DNA of 64,000 nt from Muribaculaceae bacterium (GTDB taxonomy: Bacteria; Bacteroidota; Bacteroidia; Bacteroidales; Muribaculaceae), in assembly GCA_017621845.1 (NCBI GenBank), contig JAGASI010000023.1, positions 62,001-126,000 of the forward strand, in the 5' to 3' direction. Shown here piece after piece: positions 50,114 through 58,731 of this stretch. The stretch's first letter is position 1. The number at the start of each line of letters is the position of its first letter. A program made the position numbers and the translations under genes. The notes below the pieces were generated by a model. It searched no databases. It was not told where the DNA came from and worked only from the letters and a program-made list of their open reading frames with translations.

Positions 50114-51165
50114 GTCACCGAGAAGATAACATATTCCGCCGGGTACTGTTTATTGGCACCGACCGACAAATGGCCGGAGGGGTAGCTGCCGTGCTGAAAT
50201 CTTATGAGCGCAATATCGACGGCTTCAAACACCTGGCGACCAACAGCCGACATGGCAAGTTGGCGGCGATGGCCAACTTTGCTCTTACCCTGGCATGTAT
50301 ACCATTCTACCGGTGGATAGGTGGCCGCGACATAATCCATGTCCACGGCTCAAGTTATATATCGTTTACACGCAAGTCGATGGTGATACGTTGGGCCAAG
50401 ATACTTGGCTTTAAAATCGTCTATCACATACACGGTGGTGCGTTCAAGGAATTTACCGCCGAGCGCGGCGAGAATGTAATACGCCGCACCCTTGACCGAT
50501 GTGACGCCATTATATGCCTCAGCGATTACTGGCATGAATACTTTGCCGGACAGTTGGGATATGGCAATGTCCACGTCGTCCCCAATATGATTGACAATCC
50601 TACCGACCTGAAAATCGAGCGTGCCGACTCGCGTGTCAACTGCATCTTCATGGGTACTATCTGTGCCGACAAGGGTATCTATGACCTCGTGAAAGTTATC
50701 GCTGATGACCAAGAATACTACCGCTCCAGAGCACGATTTATCATTGGCGGTGTCGGCGAGAATGACCGCCTGGCCGAGATGATTGCCGACTATGGTATCG
50801 GTGACTTGGTGGAACAACGCGGCTGGATTGCCGGGAATGATAAAATCCAACTTTTTAACCAGGCCGATGTCCTGTTATTGCCCTCCTATATCGAAGGGCT
50901 TCCGATATGTATCCTCGAGGCTATGTCCTACGGCTTGCCCGTGCTAACAACCGACGTGGGAGCCATTCCCGATGTCATCACACATGGCGTCAACGGTCTC
51001 ATCGCCAAGCCCGGCGACCTCAATATGATAGCTAAGGACCTACACCATATTATCGATAATAACGAATTTAGAAGAAATGTCAGGCCAATTTCTCTAAGCA
51101 GAGTTAAGCGATACCTGCCTAAACAAGTTTTAGGTAAATTAAAAAGTATCTATAGTAGGCTGTAA
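50110..51165 (+). CDS. Family 4 glycosyltransferase
   Basis: This is a GT-B transferase of 351 residues. RVLFIGTDRQMAGGVAAVLK (about 11-30) opens the first domain; IVYHIHGGAFKEFTAERGEN (about 98-117) is the typical donor-cleft segment. SYIEGLPICILEAMSYGLPV (about 258-277) holds the nucleotide-sugar-binding Glu pair, followed by TTDVGAIPDVI. It overlaps the previous gene by four bases. Its last 27 bases overlap the 3' end of a convergent glycosyltransferase gene on the other strand. That is an unusual arrangement and could allow antisense interference. Confidence 0.9.
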   Translation: MSHREDNIFRRVLFIGTDRQMAGGVAAVLKSYERNIDGFKHLATNSRHGKLAAMANFALTLACIPFYRWIGGRDIIHVHGSSYISFTRKSMVIRWAKILGFKIVYHIHGGAFKEFTAERGENVIRRTLDRCDAIICLSDYWHEYFAGQLGYGNVHVVPNMIDNPTDLKIERADSRVNCIFMGTICADKGIYDLVKVIADDQEYYRSRARFIIGGVGENDRLAEMIADYGIGDLVEQRGWIAGNDKIQLFNQADVLLLPSYIEGLPICILEAMSYGLPVLTTDVGAIPDVITHGVNGLIAKPGDLNMIAKDLHHIIDNNEFRRNVRPISLSRVKRYLPKQVLGKLKSIYSRL

Positions 51166-52344
51166 ACTGTGATATAACAGATTATCATAGCATTTAAGAT
51201 AACGTCTTAGACTATTATCACCCTTAAATAATGAGGTATATTTATTATATGCCTTTTTGCTTTCATTTTCTCTCAATTTAATATTTTCGGCATATTCGCT
51301 AATAAGCTTGTTTAGTTGAGGTATGTCTCCCACTTCAAAAGTTGTATTTGATAATTCGGGCAAACCACCAATATTAGATCCTATTACAGGAATTTTAAAC
51401 CTTAGAGCTTCGATTGACGCAAACGATAATGCTTCTGTGCGCGACGGCTGAACATATATATCGGCCATACACAACCAATGGTTAACATCATTAGTAATTC
51501 CCACCCATATAAATTGGTTGGAAATTCCTTTTTCTTGCGTAAGTTTTACAAGTGATTGTGTATACTCAACGTTAGGATTACATCCAATTATTATATACTT
51601 GATATTTGGTATTGGATTATATATAGCGGCATTAATAAGTATATCTGCGCCTTTCATTGGTACCGCAAAAAGAGTGGTCGCGACAACAATCTCATCTGAA
51701 TTAATCCCATTTTCTTTTCTGAGTTTTTCTCTATGCTCTTTATCAACAGGGGGAATATCGTCTATACCAAAGTATATAGGATCTTTCTCAATTTTTTTAT
51801 CAAGAAATTTATAAACACCTGAAAATTGAGTAACTACATATTTAGATATTCCACAAATTTTATCCATTGCATAATATAATCGCCCATTTAATGATCCAAT
51901 ACGATGTTTAATCGAAAAATCTGACATCCTATTTATTTGTTTATCATTTTTGTCGCATAGACAGCTATGCAAAGTCCATAAGGTGTGGGCTTTATAGATT
52001 TTAGCAATAGGAGCCCAATATAACGCTGCAAACGAAAAATTGAAATGAACAATTTGAGGTCGGTATTTTTTTAAAAGTTTGATAAACGAAGGTATATTTT
52101 TAATAACCTTATTATCACTACTTGAAAGAATCTCAAGTATACACCCTGTTTCTTTTAGTTGATTAATATATTCCGGCACTTCAGGTAAATCATTATATAC
52201 AATTACAAATCGGTAATTACTATAACAAAAATCAATCAACCTCAAAAAAAAACGTTCAAGGCTACCATATTTAGTCACATTCATTCCTGTAACAATCATT
52301 ATGAGTGGTAGTTGTTGATGACTTTGGTGTGTATCTTTTGTCAT
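51139..52344 (-). CDS. Reversed AT-rich family 4 glycosyltransferase
   Basis: This is a GT-B transferase of 401 residues from ATG 52344 (MTKDTHQSHQ); the frame reaches ATG 52401, adding 19 residues that I consider doubtful. PLIMIVTGMNVTKYGSLERF (about 12-31) opens the enzyme, IVHFNFSFAALYWAP lies in the first domain, and PSRTEALSFASIEALRFKIP (about 316-335) is the nucleotide-sugar site. It is the only minus-strand gene in the capsule locus, clearly AT-rich against its neighbours, and overlaps the convergent gene by 27 bases. A -7 element TATCTTTG (52454-52461) gives it an independent start. These points suggest a later insertion. Confidence 0.86.
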   Translation of the reverse strand: MTKDTHQSHQQLPLIMIVTGMNVTKYGSLERFFLRLIDFCYSNYRFVIVYNDLPEVPEYINQLKETGCILEILSSSDNKVIKNIPSFIKLLKKYRPQIVHFNFSFAALYWAPIAKIYKAHTLWTLHSCLCDKNDKQINRMSDFSIKHRIGSLNGRLYYAMDKICGISKYVVTQFSGVYKFLDKKIEKDPIYFGIDDIPPVDKEHREKLRKENGINSDEIVVATTLFAVPMKGADILINAAIYNPIPNIKYIIIGCNPNVEYTQSLVKLTQEKGISNQFIWVGITNDVNHWLCMADIYVQPSRTEALSFASIEALRFKIPVIGSNIGGLPELSNTTFEVGDIPQLNKLISEYAENIKLRENESKKAYNKYTSLFKGDNSLRRYLKCYDNLLYHSLQPTIDTF

Positions 52345-52836
52345 AATCGGGATATTATATAATGTCAGCATAGATTCAATGCTATACAATTTTATTAACA
52401 CAATTTTTTGTTTGATTTTAGCACGAATGAATTGTATCTAACGTTAACGTCCACAAAGATAACCCTTATCCATGTATCATACACTATTTCAATGGTATTT
52501 TTTGTGACTCGTCGTAACTGCCTTTCAGCGTTTTTCAATACAATTTCGCTTTATATACCAAAAGTGGAACTAAAAATAGAGTAAAATTTCATAACCAAAG
52601 CTAAATCCATACTTATAGATAATTCGCTGATGACGAGGAGGATATTTGGGGAGAATTTGAGATGATAACTTGATGCGTTAGATATACATTGATATACATC
52701 AGGGAAAAGGTGGTGGTGTGGGAATAAAATGTTAACTTTGTGAGTATTTATTTTAACACCTTGACCGATTGAACGATGACAGTATTGAATAAAATACTGT
52801 CTATTAGCTGTAAATACACTTTATTCAGAGTCAACC
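52345..52836. promoter_or_regulatory. Divergent promoter region inside the capsule locus
   Basis: It holds a minus-strand -7 (TATCTTTG, 52454-52461) for the reversed GT gene and a plus-strand -7 (TAACTTTG, 52733-52740) for the CapK-like gene, both without good -33 boxes. A ten-base near-perfect tandem repeat (GATATACATT/C, 52681-52700) sits 33 bases upstream of the second. No ORF. Confidence 0.45.
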
Positions 52837-54201
52837 ATGAACGTCGATAATCACGCTATACAACCCCCACGGCCTTCCAAACTCAAGAAAATTCTATGGC
52901 TCGGCGCGTCCGGTTTGAGATTTTTAACACTTTGGACCGCACAATATCTTACTCTCAAGAGTAATGATAGTGTGAAACGTTATCAGTACCGCCGACTTAA
53001 GCGCCTCATCAAGCACGCCTGGGACAAGGTCCCGTTCTATCGCCAATATTGGAGTGAAGCCGGCTTTAATCCTTCGATGTTTAAGAGTCTCGAGGACATT
53101 AGTCTCATACCGGTTATAGACAAGAATACAATCTTGGCGCATCGCGATGAATTTCTGGCACAAGGCGTCAATATGTCACGCCTCGAGCTGATTACCACAG
53201 GTGGCACCACCGGTATGCCCATGGAATTCTATATCGACAACTACCGTGCCCGTGCCAAGGAACAAGCCCATCAGATGTACGCCGCATATCATGTGTGGGG
53301 ATACCGGCAATATATTGACAGGTGTATATCTCTGCGTGGTGCACGCATCGATGATAATTTGCTCAGCCAAGGCATCTTTTGGCAAAAGTCAGACCGCGAC
53401 CGCGGCTATGTGATGTCCTCGTTCCACCTGCTCGAAGAGAATTATCAGGCCTATATCGACAAGATACGCGCTTACCGCCCACGGTTTATACGCGCCTATC
53501 CCTCATCGATAGTAGCCTTGTGCCTGCTGATGAAAAAGCACGGTGACCACGGGTTTGAACGACTGAAAGGCGTGCTGTGCTCGTCAGAAAACATTTATGA
53601 TTGGCAGCGTGCTCTGGTGATGGATGTCCTCAGTGTGCCCATCCATAGCTCATATGGGCACACTGAAAAAGCTGTATGGTCGTTTGAACACGACGGACAT
53701 CTGCTGTTCCCGCCACGATATGGCTATGCCGAGTTTGTTGACGATGACCTTAATCCCGTGAACACGCCGGGCTCACAGGCCCAGATTATTGCCACGGGAT
53801 ATGACCTTGACGCTTTCCCGTTTATACGATACAAGACCGACGACATCGCTATCGTAGGCGCGTCGGTCGAAGGGTATCCTCAGGTAGCCGACCGCATTGT
53901 AGGGCGCCGTCAGGAGTTTGTCATCGACCGCTATGGCAACAAGGTGCCATTTACATGCTCCGACGAGGTTTTCTGGGGACTGCGTGGCATCGACGCTTAC
54001 CAGTATGTCCAATCCACCCCCGGAGTTATGGATATCAACATACAGACCTCCGATGACTTTGACCCCGCCACAATCGAGACCATCAAAGGCTCGGCCCGGG
54101 AAATATTCCTGAACTTTGACATCACCGTCAACCAGGTACCCGATATACCCAAAACCAAATCGGGCAAATTCAGATACCTAATACAGAACATCTCTGAGTG
54201 A
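52837..54201 (+). CDS. CapK-like adenylate-forming enzyme (phenylacetate-CoA ligase family)
   Basis: This is an AMP-binding superfamily protein of 454 residues of the PaaK/CapK group found in capsule loci. The core adenylation motif LITTGGTTGMPMEFYID (about 114-130) is intact. Later landmarks are the SYGHTEKAVW segment (about 271) replacing the usual YG-E motif, YKTDDIAIV (about 331) and the C-terminal GRRQEFVIDRYGNKVPF and KTKSGKFRYLI (about 440). It may activate an acyl or amino acid group for attachment to a sugar; the substrate is unknown. It starts a second plus-strand unit with the arginase-family gene eight bases later. No acyl-carrier protein is adjacent. Confidence 0.87.
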   Translation: MNVDNHAIQPPRPSKLKKILWLGASGLRFLTLWTAQYLTLKSNDSVKRYQYRRLKRLIKHAWDKVPFYRQYWSEAGFNPSMFKSLEDISLIPVIDKNTILAHRDEFLAQGVNMSRLELITTGGTTGMPMEFYIDNYRARAKEQAHQMYAAYHVWGYRQYIDRCISLRGARIDDNLLSQGIFWQKSDRDRGYVMSSFHLLEENYQAYIDKIRAYRPRFIRAYPSSIVALCLLMKKHGDHGFERLKGVLCSSENIYDWQRALVMDVLSVPIHSSYGHTEKAVWSFEHDGHLLFPPRYGYAEFVDDDLNPVNTPGSQAQIIATGYDLDAFPFIRYKTDDIAIVGASVEGYPQVADRIVGRRQEFVIDRYGNKVPFTCSDEVFWGLRGIDAYQYVQSTPGVMDINIQTSDDFDPATIETIKGSAREIFLNFDITVNQVPDIPKTKSGKFRYLIQNISE

Positions 54202-54208
54202 AACCATA

Positions 54209-55102
54209 ATGAAGATAGACATAATCACGGCACCGGTCAATATCGGTAGCGGAAAACAAGGAGCCCAGGATGGCCCCGAGACATTGCTAAAAGCCGGAGT
54301 CACAACCTGGCTCAACCCCCATGAGTGTAACATCGTCGCGGGATGTGAGTCTCATGACCCGGTATTGAACATCGATGACGCCGCCCTACATGCTGTCGCC
54401 GCTCAATGTAAATCCCTGAGACGGGCTGTAGTCAAGTCTTTGTCAGTCGGACACTTGCCACTTATCCTTGGTGGTGACCACTCCCTGACATGGGGTTCTT
54501 TGGCCGGCGTGATGGATTTATACCCCGATGCTTACTGTATATATATCGATGCGCATGGCGACATCAACACCTATGAAGGTTCGCCATCGGGACATGTCCA
54601 TGGCATGTGCCTGTCTTTCCTGTCCGGGATATGTGACGTCTCGACCGTGGTCCCCGAATACACTCATCCCACGATTGCACCCCAAAGGATAAAATTCTAT
54701 GCCACACGCTCTCTCGACCCTTGTGAACAAGACATTATAAACAACCATCATCTTGATGTCATAACCTCTGACAACATATTGACCCATGGCGTGCAGACCT
54801 ACACCCGTCAACTCGAACAATGGCTCGATACGGATGAAGTCAGACACGTCCACCTGAGCTTTGATATCGATGCCATAGACCCGTCATTAACCCCTGCGAC
54901 CGGCGTCCCTGAAAAAGAAGGTATCACGGTCCAGGATGCCGTAGCATTGATTGACACTGTTCTTGCATCAGGCAAAACCGTCGCCATCGACCTTGTTGAA
55001 TTCAATCCCCGCCTTGAAGGTCGAGATAAAACCCTCGACGCATGGCAAAACATCTTCAACGCTATAGCACGTTCTCTATCATCGCGGACATCGTCTAAAT
55101 AA
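54209..55102 (+). CDS. Arginase/ureohydrolase-family enzyme
   Basis: This is a dimanganese ureohydrolase of 297 residues. Metal ligands are all visible: GGDHSLTWG (about 90), DAHGDINTYE (about 113-122), SGHVHGMCLSF and SFDIDAIDPSLTPATGVPEKEG-type residues near 215-235 (SFDIDAIDP), with a later Glu in LVEFNPRLEG. The SPSGHVHG and ATGVPEKEG loops favour arginase (arginine to ornithine and urea) over agmatinase or formiminoglutamase. It follows the CapK-like gene by seven bases. Arginine catabolism and capsule synthesis are an odd pair; it could supply ornithine or act on a guanidino-modified sugar precursor. The assignment to arginase proper is moderate. Confidence 0.8.
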   Translation: MKIDIITAPVNIGSGKQGAQDGPETLLKAGVTTWLNPHECNIVAGCESHDPVLNIDDAALHAVAAQCKSLRRAVVKSLSVGHLPLILGGDHSLTWGSLAGVMDLYPDAYCIYIDAHGDINTYEGSPSGHVHGMCLSFLSGICDVSTVVPEYTHPTIAPQRIKFYATRSLDPCEQDIINNHHLDVITSDNILTHGVQTYTRQLEQWLDTDEVRHVHLSFDIDAIDPSLTPATGVPEKEGITVQDAVALIDTVLASGKTVAIDLVEFNPRLEGRDKTLDAWQNIFNAIARSLSSRTSSK

Positions 55103-55233
55103 ACTTATCGTTATTGATCTTAAGCTCAGCAACACCGATTGCCATGCCGAAAGGTAATTGTTGCGGGCACATATTCTTGTGGCCTGACCTGACTTCTACA
55201 GATTAATGGGAAGACCAATGGTCTATGATGAAA

Positions 55234-55266
55234 AATCGGGAACCTTCCGAGGAAGATTCCCGATTA
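55234..55266 (-). terminator. Terminator of tRNA-Leu (CAA)
   Basis: Stem AATCGGGAA/TTCCCGATT with inner CTTCC/GGAAG pairing (55234-55265), then TTTTT-type bases on the minus strand. It lies three bases after the tRNA. Confidence 0.75.
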
Positions 55267-55268
55267 AG

Positions 55269-55350
55269 TACCCGGAGCCGGGGTCGAACCGGCACGGATC
55301 TCTCCATCGGTGTTTGAGACCGACGCGTCTACCGATTCCGCCATCCGGGC
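55269..55350 (-). tRNA. tRNA-Leu (anticodon CAA)
   Basis: An 82-base class II tRNA on the minus strand. Acceptor GCCCGGA/TCCGGGT, D loop with AATCGGTAGA, anticodon loop CTCAAAC (CAA, reads UUG), an extended variable arm, T arm GCCGG/CCGGC with loop TTCGACC. CCA is not encoded. Confidence 0.95.
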
Positions 55351-55361
55351 GTTTATGGGTG

Positions 55362-55393
55362 CAAATTTAGGGATTTATTCCCGTATGTGCAAA
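55362..55393 (-). promoter_or_regulatory. Promoter of tRNA-Leu (CAA)
   Basis: TTTG (55390-55393), a 20-base spacer and TAAATTTG (55362-55369) on the minus strand: exact consensus, ending 12 bases before the mature tRNA. Confidence 0.75.
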
Positions 55394-55472
55394 TTTTTTT
55401 TGATAGGCCTATTAAATAAACTGTTAAATTGAACTGTTTCATGTTGTTGAGGAGGGGAAGCGTTGAGGGGGA

Positions 55473-56426
55473 TTAGGGATAATATGTTATTGTACGAGAA
55501 ATGGTTTGTTTTTCACGGCCATTAGAGTATGTTGTAATACGACGGGTCCAGTTGCGGTGGGTGTCGTATTGGTATAGATGCTTGGTTGTAGATTCGATTT
55601 GTCCTGAGGGCGTGTATTTTGTAACAATTGTGGGATTTTTGTTTGCGTCGGCTGTACTTACAGAGACAAGCTGTCTGAAGCCGTTGGGTGTAATTTTGTA
55701 TACATAAGTTTTTGAACCTTGATATTCAATTAAAAAGGTTTCGGTGCCCGAGGTGGATTTGAGAATTTGAGATGTCGGTCGTTCGATATAGTCAAGTTTC
55801 ATTGTAGAATATCGATTGCCGGTTTTGGCGCGGAGCTTGGCTATTGTGCGGTTAGGACGCATGATGATATAGTTGTATTGTGTTTCGCCGGAATTTGATG
55901 TGTGGGTCTGGTTTATATAGGTGCTGTCTCCAACAATGTGGCAGTCGTATGTCTCGGTGAAAATGATATTGTTGTTTCCATCAATGGCAGTGGCCGATAC
56001 CGGAAGATGGCGTGAGTCGTAGGAGGTGGTATAGGTGCGGCTAAGCTGAGAGCCTAAATATCTTTTTTCGGTGGTGGGTAAACCTGGAAAATTTTCTTGG
56101 TCAAGATAAGATATGGTTTCTACCACGGGCGTAGACCCCCAATATGAGACCTCCTTGGTGGTGTATCCATATCGGTCATAGTGAATTTCACTGATGATGT
56201 CTTTTGAAATTACCGGCGGTTTGCGGCCGAGACGTTTATATTTGGCTAATGTATCGGCATGATAATATTTTATGGGAGTGATATTATATTCTTTGATACA
56301 TTTTACTTTGCCATATAAGTTGGCGCGTTTGGCGCTTGATATTGAAGAGAATTGGGCAGAGGCGTTATTAGTCGATAGGCACGTAAACAATGCTATCATA
56401 ATTGTGTGGAAAAATTGGACTTTCAT
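55473..56426 (-). CDS. Secreted protein with YD-like (RHS-type) repeats, unknown function
   Basis: I do not recognise a named family. The protein has 317 residues from ATG 56426 (MKVQFFHTIMIALFTCLSTN), which opens a good signal peptide cleaved after NASA; the frame runs on to 56564 but adds 46 non-family residues. The mature part shows repeated short strands ending in Tyr with charged turns (EIHYDRYGYTTKEV, TYTTSYDSRHLPVS, FTETYD, TKYTPSGQIESTTKHLYQYD), resembling the YD/RHS repeats of Bacteroidetes secreted proteins. No enzyme motif. Likely periplasmic or surface. It is monocistronic and lies between the tRNA-Leu and a divergent glycosyltransferase gene. Function unknown. Confidence 0.68.
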   Translation of the reverse strand: MKVQFFHTIMIALFTCLSTNNASAQFSSISSAKRANLYGKVKCIKEYNITPIKYYHADTLAKYKRLGRKPPVISKDIISEIHYDRYGYTTKEVSYWGSTPVVETISYLDQENFPGLPTTEKRYLGSQLSRTYTTSYDSRHLPVSATAIDGNNNIIFTETYDCHIVGDSTYINQTHTSNSGETQYNYIIMRPNRTIAKLRAKTGNRYSTMKLDYIERPTSQILKSTSGTETFLIEYQGSKTYVYKITPNGFRQLVSVSTADANKNPTIVTKYTPSGQIESTTKHLYQYDTHRNWTRRITTYSNGREKQTISRTITYYP

Positions 56427-56630
56427 GGACGTAAAAGCATGTTTTGAGTTAGCTGTGACAAATATAAGGATATTTTTATATATTCTATGCATGTATGGAA
56501 TAAAAGTATGATTTGTTACAAATGGCTGACAATAATGATACAGATTGTTGGTAGTTTGGTACATGGTGACATGGAGGTTACAATGCTGATAATATTTGGA
56601 TACGAGTAAAAACGGTATTGTGTAAAATAT

Positions 56631-56638
56631 TACCTTTG
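56631..56638 (+). promoter_or_regulatory. -7 element almost touching a start codon (leaderless candidate)
   Basis: TACCTTTG ends seven bases before the ATG at 56646. The predicted start of transcription (about 56643-56645) would leave essentially no leader. No clear -33 element. Confidence 0.5.
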
Positions 56639-56645
56639 TCGAGCA

Positions 56646-58580
56646 ATGAAAGAAAGTGTCAGCATAATTATCCCGACTTACAACTCATCACAGTGGATTG
56701 AGCGCTGTCTGAACAGCGTGGTATCGGCTATCGATAACACATGTGAGATTATCGTTGTGGATGATGGCTCAAGCGATATGACAATGGCTATTGTTGAGGA
56801 TTATGCCGGAAATCACCGAAATTCTAAGATTAGGGTGGTCGGTATAGAACACAGTGGACCTGGGGCTGCGCGCCGTGCCGGTGTGCGTGTCGCCAAAGGA
56901 CAATGGATAACCTTTGTGGATAGTGATGATGTCATCTTGTCTGACTCGTTGAGCCGTATGAGGTTATTGGTGGATGATGAGACTGACATAATATGTGCCA
57001 ATGTCACGGTTAAATCGCCTACCAGCGTTGAACGTGTGTTTTTGGGAGAGCAGTCAGAGTTAACCGGTCGCGCCTTTGCTATTAAAGTGCTTAATAATGA
57101 AATAATGGGAATATTGCCGGCCAAGCTTTTCAGACGCTCGTTGTTTGATGGTATCAACTGGGATGATGACAGCATAATCACCAATCACGAGGATGCCATG
57201 TTGTTATTGATGCTGGCTACCGTTGCGCGTGGTAAGGTTAAAGTCGTGCCTTCAATACATGCATATGTATATTATAGAAGAGGCGGGTCCCAGTCATCCA
57301 TGCTCAAGATGAGCCTTGAGGGACTTGAACGTGTGTGGAATAATGTCAAGGAATTGGATTTGCCTCATGATGCACTTACTCGCTGGGGATTATCAATGCT
57401 ATATCAGACGTTTATATCGCGTGGCATAGTATTTGAAAATAACTATGGCCCGGCAGTGGAGCTAAGGCATATGTCGAGGCGTGTCAAATTGGATAAAGTT
57501 TATCGTCGTACAGCGTGGATGCTATATAGTAAACGACTGAGGCGTTATATTATGAGACGTCATGTCAGGGACGGACTGTTGACTGTGGCAGTACCCCATC
57601 TGGCGTTTATACTTTACTGTCGGAATGATATCCATGGTGTCAACCGCACTGTCAAGTCCATTCTTGATACAGGACTGCGTAATATCGAGATACTTATAGT
57701 CAATGATGCTTCGGACCAAAATACGTCGGTAAGTCTTAATGCATTGCAAGTAAAGTATCGTCGCGTCAAGGTGTTGAAAAACACGACAAGTCTGGGAGGA
57801 GCAATCTCCCGCAGCAAGGCTGTCAAGGCATCTCAATCTTATGCTGTAATGTTTGTGCGTCCGGGAGATACGGTGTGTCGAGATGGCGTGTATGAGGCTC
57901 TTGTCAAGATTGATAATGGAGCCGACATGGCGTTGATGGGTACGGGTGTCAGGTGGTCTATGATGGGTATGTCGGGAATGAGAGAAGCAGGTGTCACCTC
58001 TCACGATGACGACATGTCGGAATGGTCATTGAAAGCAGTTCTCGGGCGATTTTCGACCCTCCCACCATTGGATGGTGTTATGTTTAAGCGTGAATTTATC
58101 ACCGATGAGGATTGTGTCGACGACAACGATGTGGCGCCAATGAGTGGTGAGCTGTTGATGAGGCTTTCGCTAAACATGCGAGCTTCCATTGTAGATAGTG
58201 TAGACACCCTGGGCTATGTCAATGCTGTTGAACCGTGTCATTGCCGGGATAAGAAGACTCGCCATCGTCGCATTTTCAAGATGGCCGATGAGATTATCGA
58301 CATGCTTGTAGAGTCGGGGATGGATGACTATCTACCTGAGCTGGCAACCGGCTTGGAGGATTTTATTGTCAATGATATGGCATGTCTTATGGCTAATCCG
58401 TTTGTCCGACGCGCACGTGTCATGGATGAAATCAATTCTATGATTGAAGATGATGAGTATAGAGGGCTGTTGTCGCGTATAGGCGCAGACACACCCGATG
58501 CCGACACAATGTATAGACAGTCGTGTCAGCGTCTCAAGTCCAATATATGGATGTATACTACTCGTCGCCTTAGATGTTAG
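56646..58580 (+). CDS. Two-domain family 2 glycosyltransferase
   Basis: This 644-residue protein carries two GT2 domains. The first (about 4-240) is complete: VSIIIPTYNSSQWIERCLNS, EIIVVDDGSSDMTMA (the first Asp pair), RRAGVRVAKGQWITFVDSDD with the DxD-type VDSDD (about 99), and NHEDAML. The second (about 320-480) has LAFILYCRNDIHGV, IEILIVNDASDQNTSVS and SYAVMFVRPGDTV, where the metal-binding DxD is replaced by RPGD, so catalysis there is doubtful. The remaining 160 residues are helical. No membrane helix. The family adds sugars to surface glycans; the double architecture resembles bifunctional chain synthases such as hyaluronan or teichoic-type enzymes, but no substrate can be named. Confidence 0.83.
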   Translation: MKESVSIIIPTYNSSQWIERCLNSVVSAIDNTCEIIVVDDGSSDMTMAIVEDYAGNHRNSKIRVVGIEHSGPGAARRAGVRVAKGQWITFVDSDDVILSDSLSRMRLLVDDETDIICANVTVKSPTSVERVFLGEQSELTGRAFAIKVLNNEIMGILPAKLFRRSLFDGINWDDDSIITNHEDAMLLLMLATVARGKVKVVPSIHAYVYYRRGGSQSSMLKMSLEGLERVWNNVKELDLPHDALTRWGLSMLYQTFISRGIVFENNYGPAVELRHMSRRVKLDKVYRRTAWMLYSKRLRRYIMRRHVRDGLLTVAVPHLAFILYCRNDIHGVNRTVKSILDTGLRNIEILIVNDASDQNTSVSLNALQVKYRRVKVLKNTTSLGGAISRSKAVKASQSYAVMFVRPGDTVCRDGVYEALVKIDNGADMALMGTGVRWSMMGMSGMREAGVTSHDDDMSEWSLKAVLGRFSTLPPLDGVMFKREFITDEDCVDDNDVAPMSGELLMRLSLNMRASIVDSVDTLGYVNAVEPCHCRDKKTRHRRIFKMADEIIDMLVESGMDDYLPELATGLEDFIVNDMACLMANPFVRRARVMDEINSMIEDDEYRGLLSRIGADTPDADTMYRQSCQRLKSNIWMYTTRRLRC

Positions 58581-58660
58581 GATTGTAAGTTGCTGCCATC
58601 TAAGGGTATGGGCCAGCTTTGTAACCCCTCCATTCGAAATCCTCTCAACCTTAATCAGGT

Positions 58661-58719
58661 TTAGAGCCTGTCCCACCTTAGATTTGCAGCGGCAAACCTA
58701 AGGTGGGACAGGCTCTTAA
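58661..58719. repeat. Palindromic element, copy 2 (21-bp arms)
   Basis: Arms TTAGAGCCTGTCCCACCTTAG (58661-58681) and its complement (58698-58719, one extra base) form a long stem between convergent genes. It shares the first ten and last 17 bases with the element at 40046-40096. No strong U run, so it may be a repeat rather than only a terminator. Confidence 0.7.
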
Positions 58720-58731
58720 AATCAACCACTC

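Noticed and set aside
52681-52700. CRISPR-like or other tandem repeat array
   Set aside because: Only two ten-base units (GATATACATT, GATATACATC) occur. No array of spaced repeats exists anywhere in the window.
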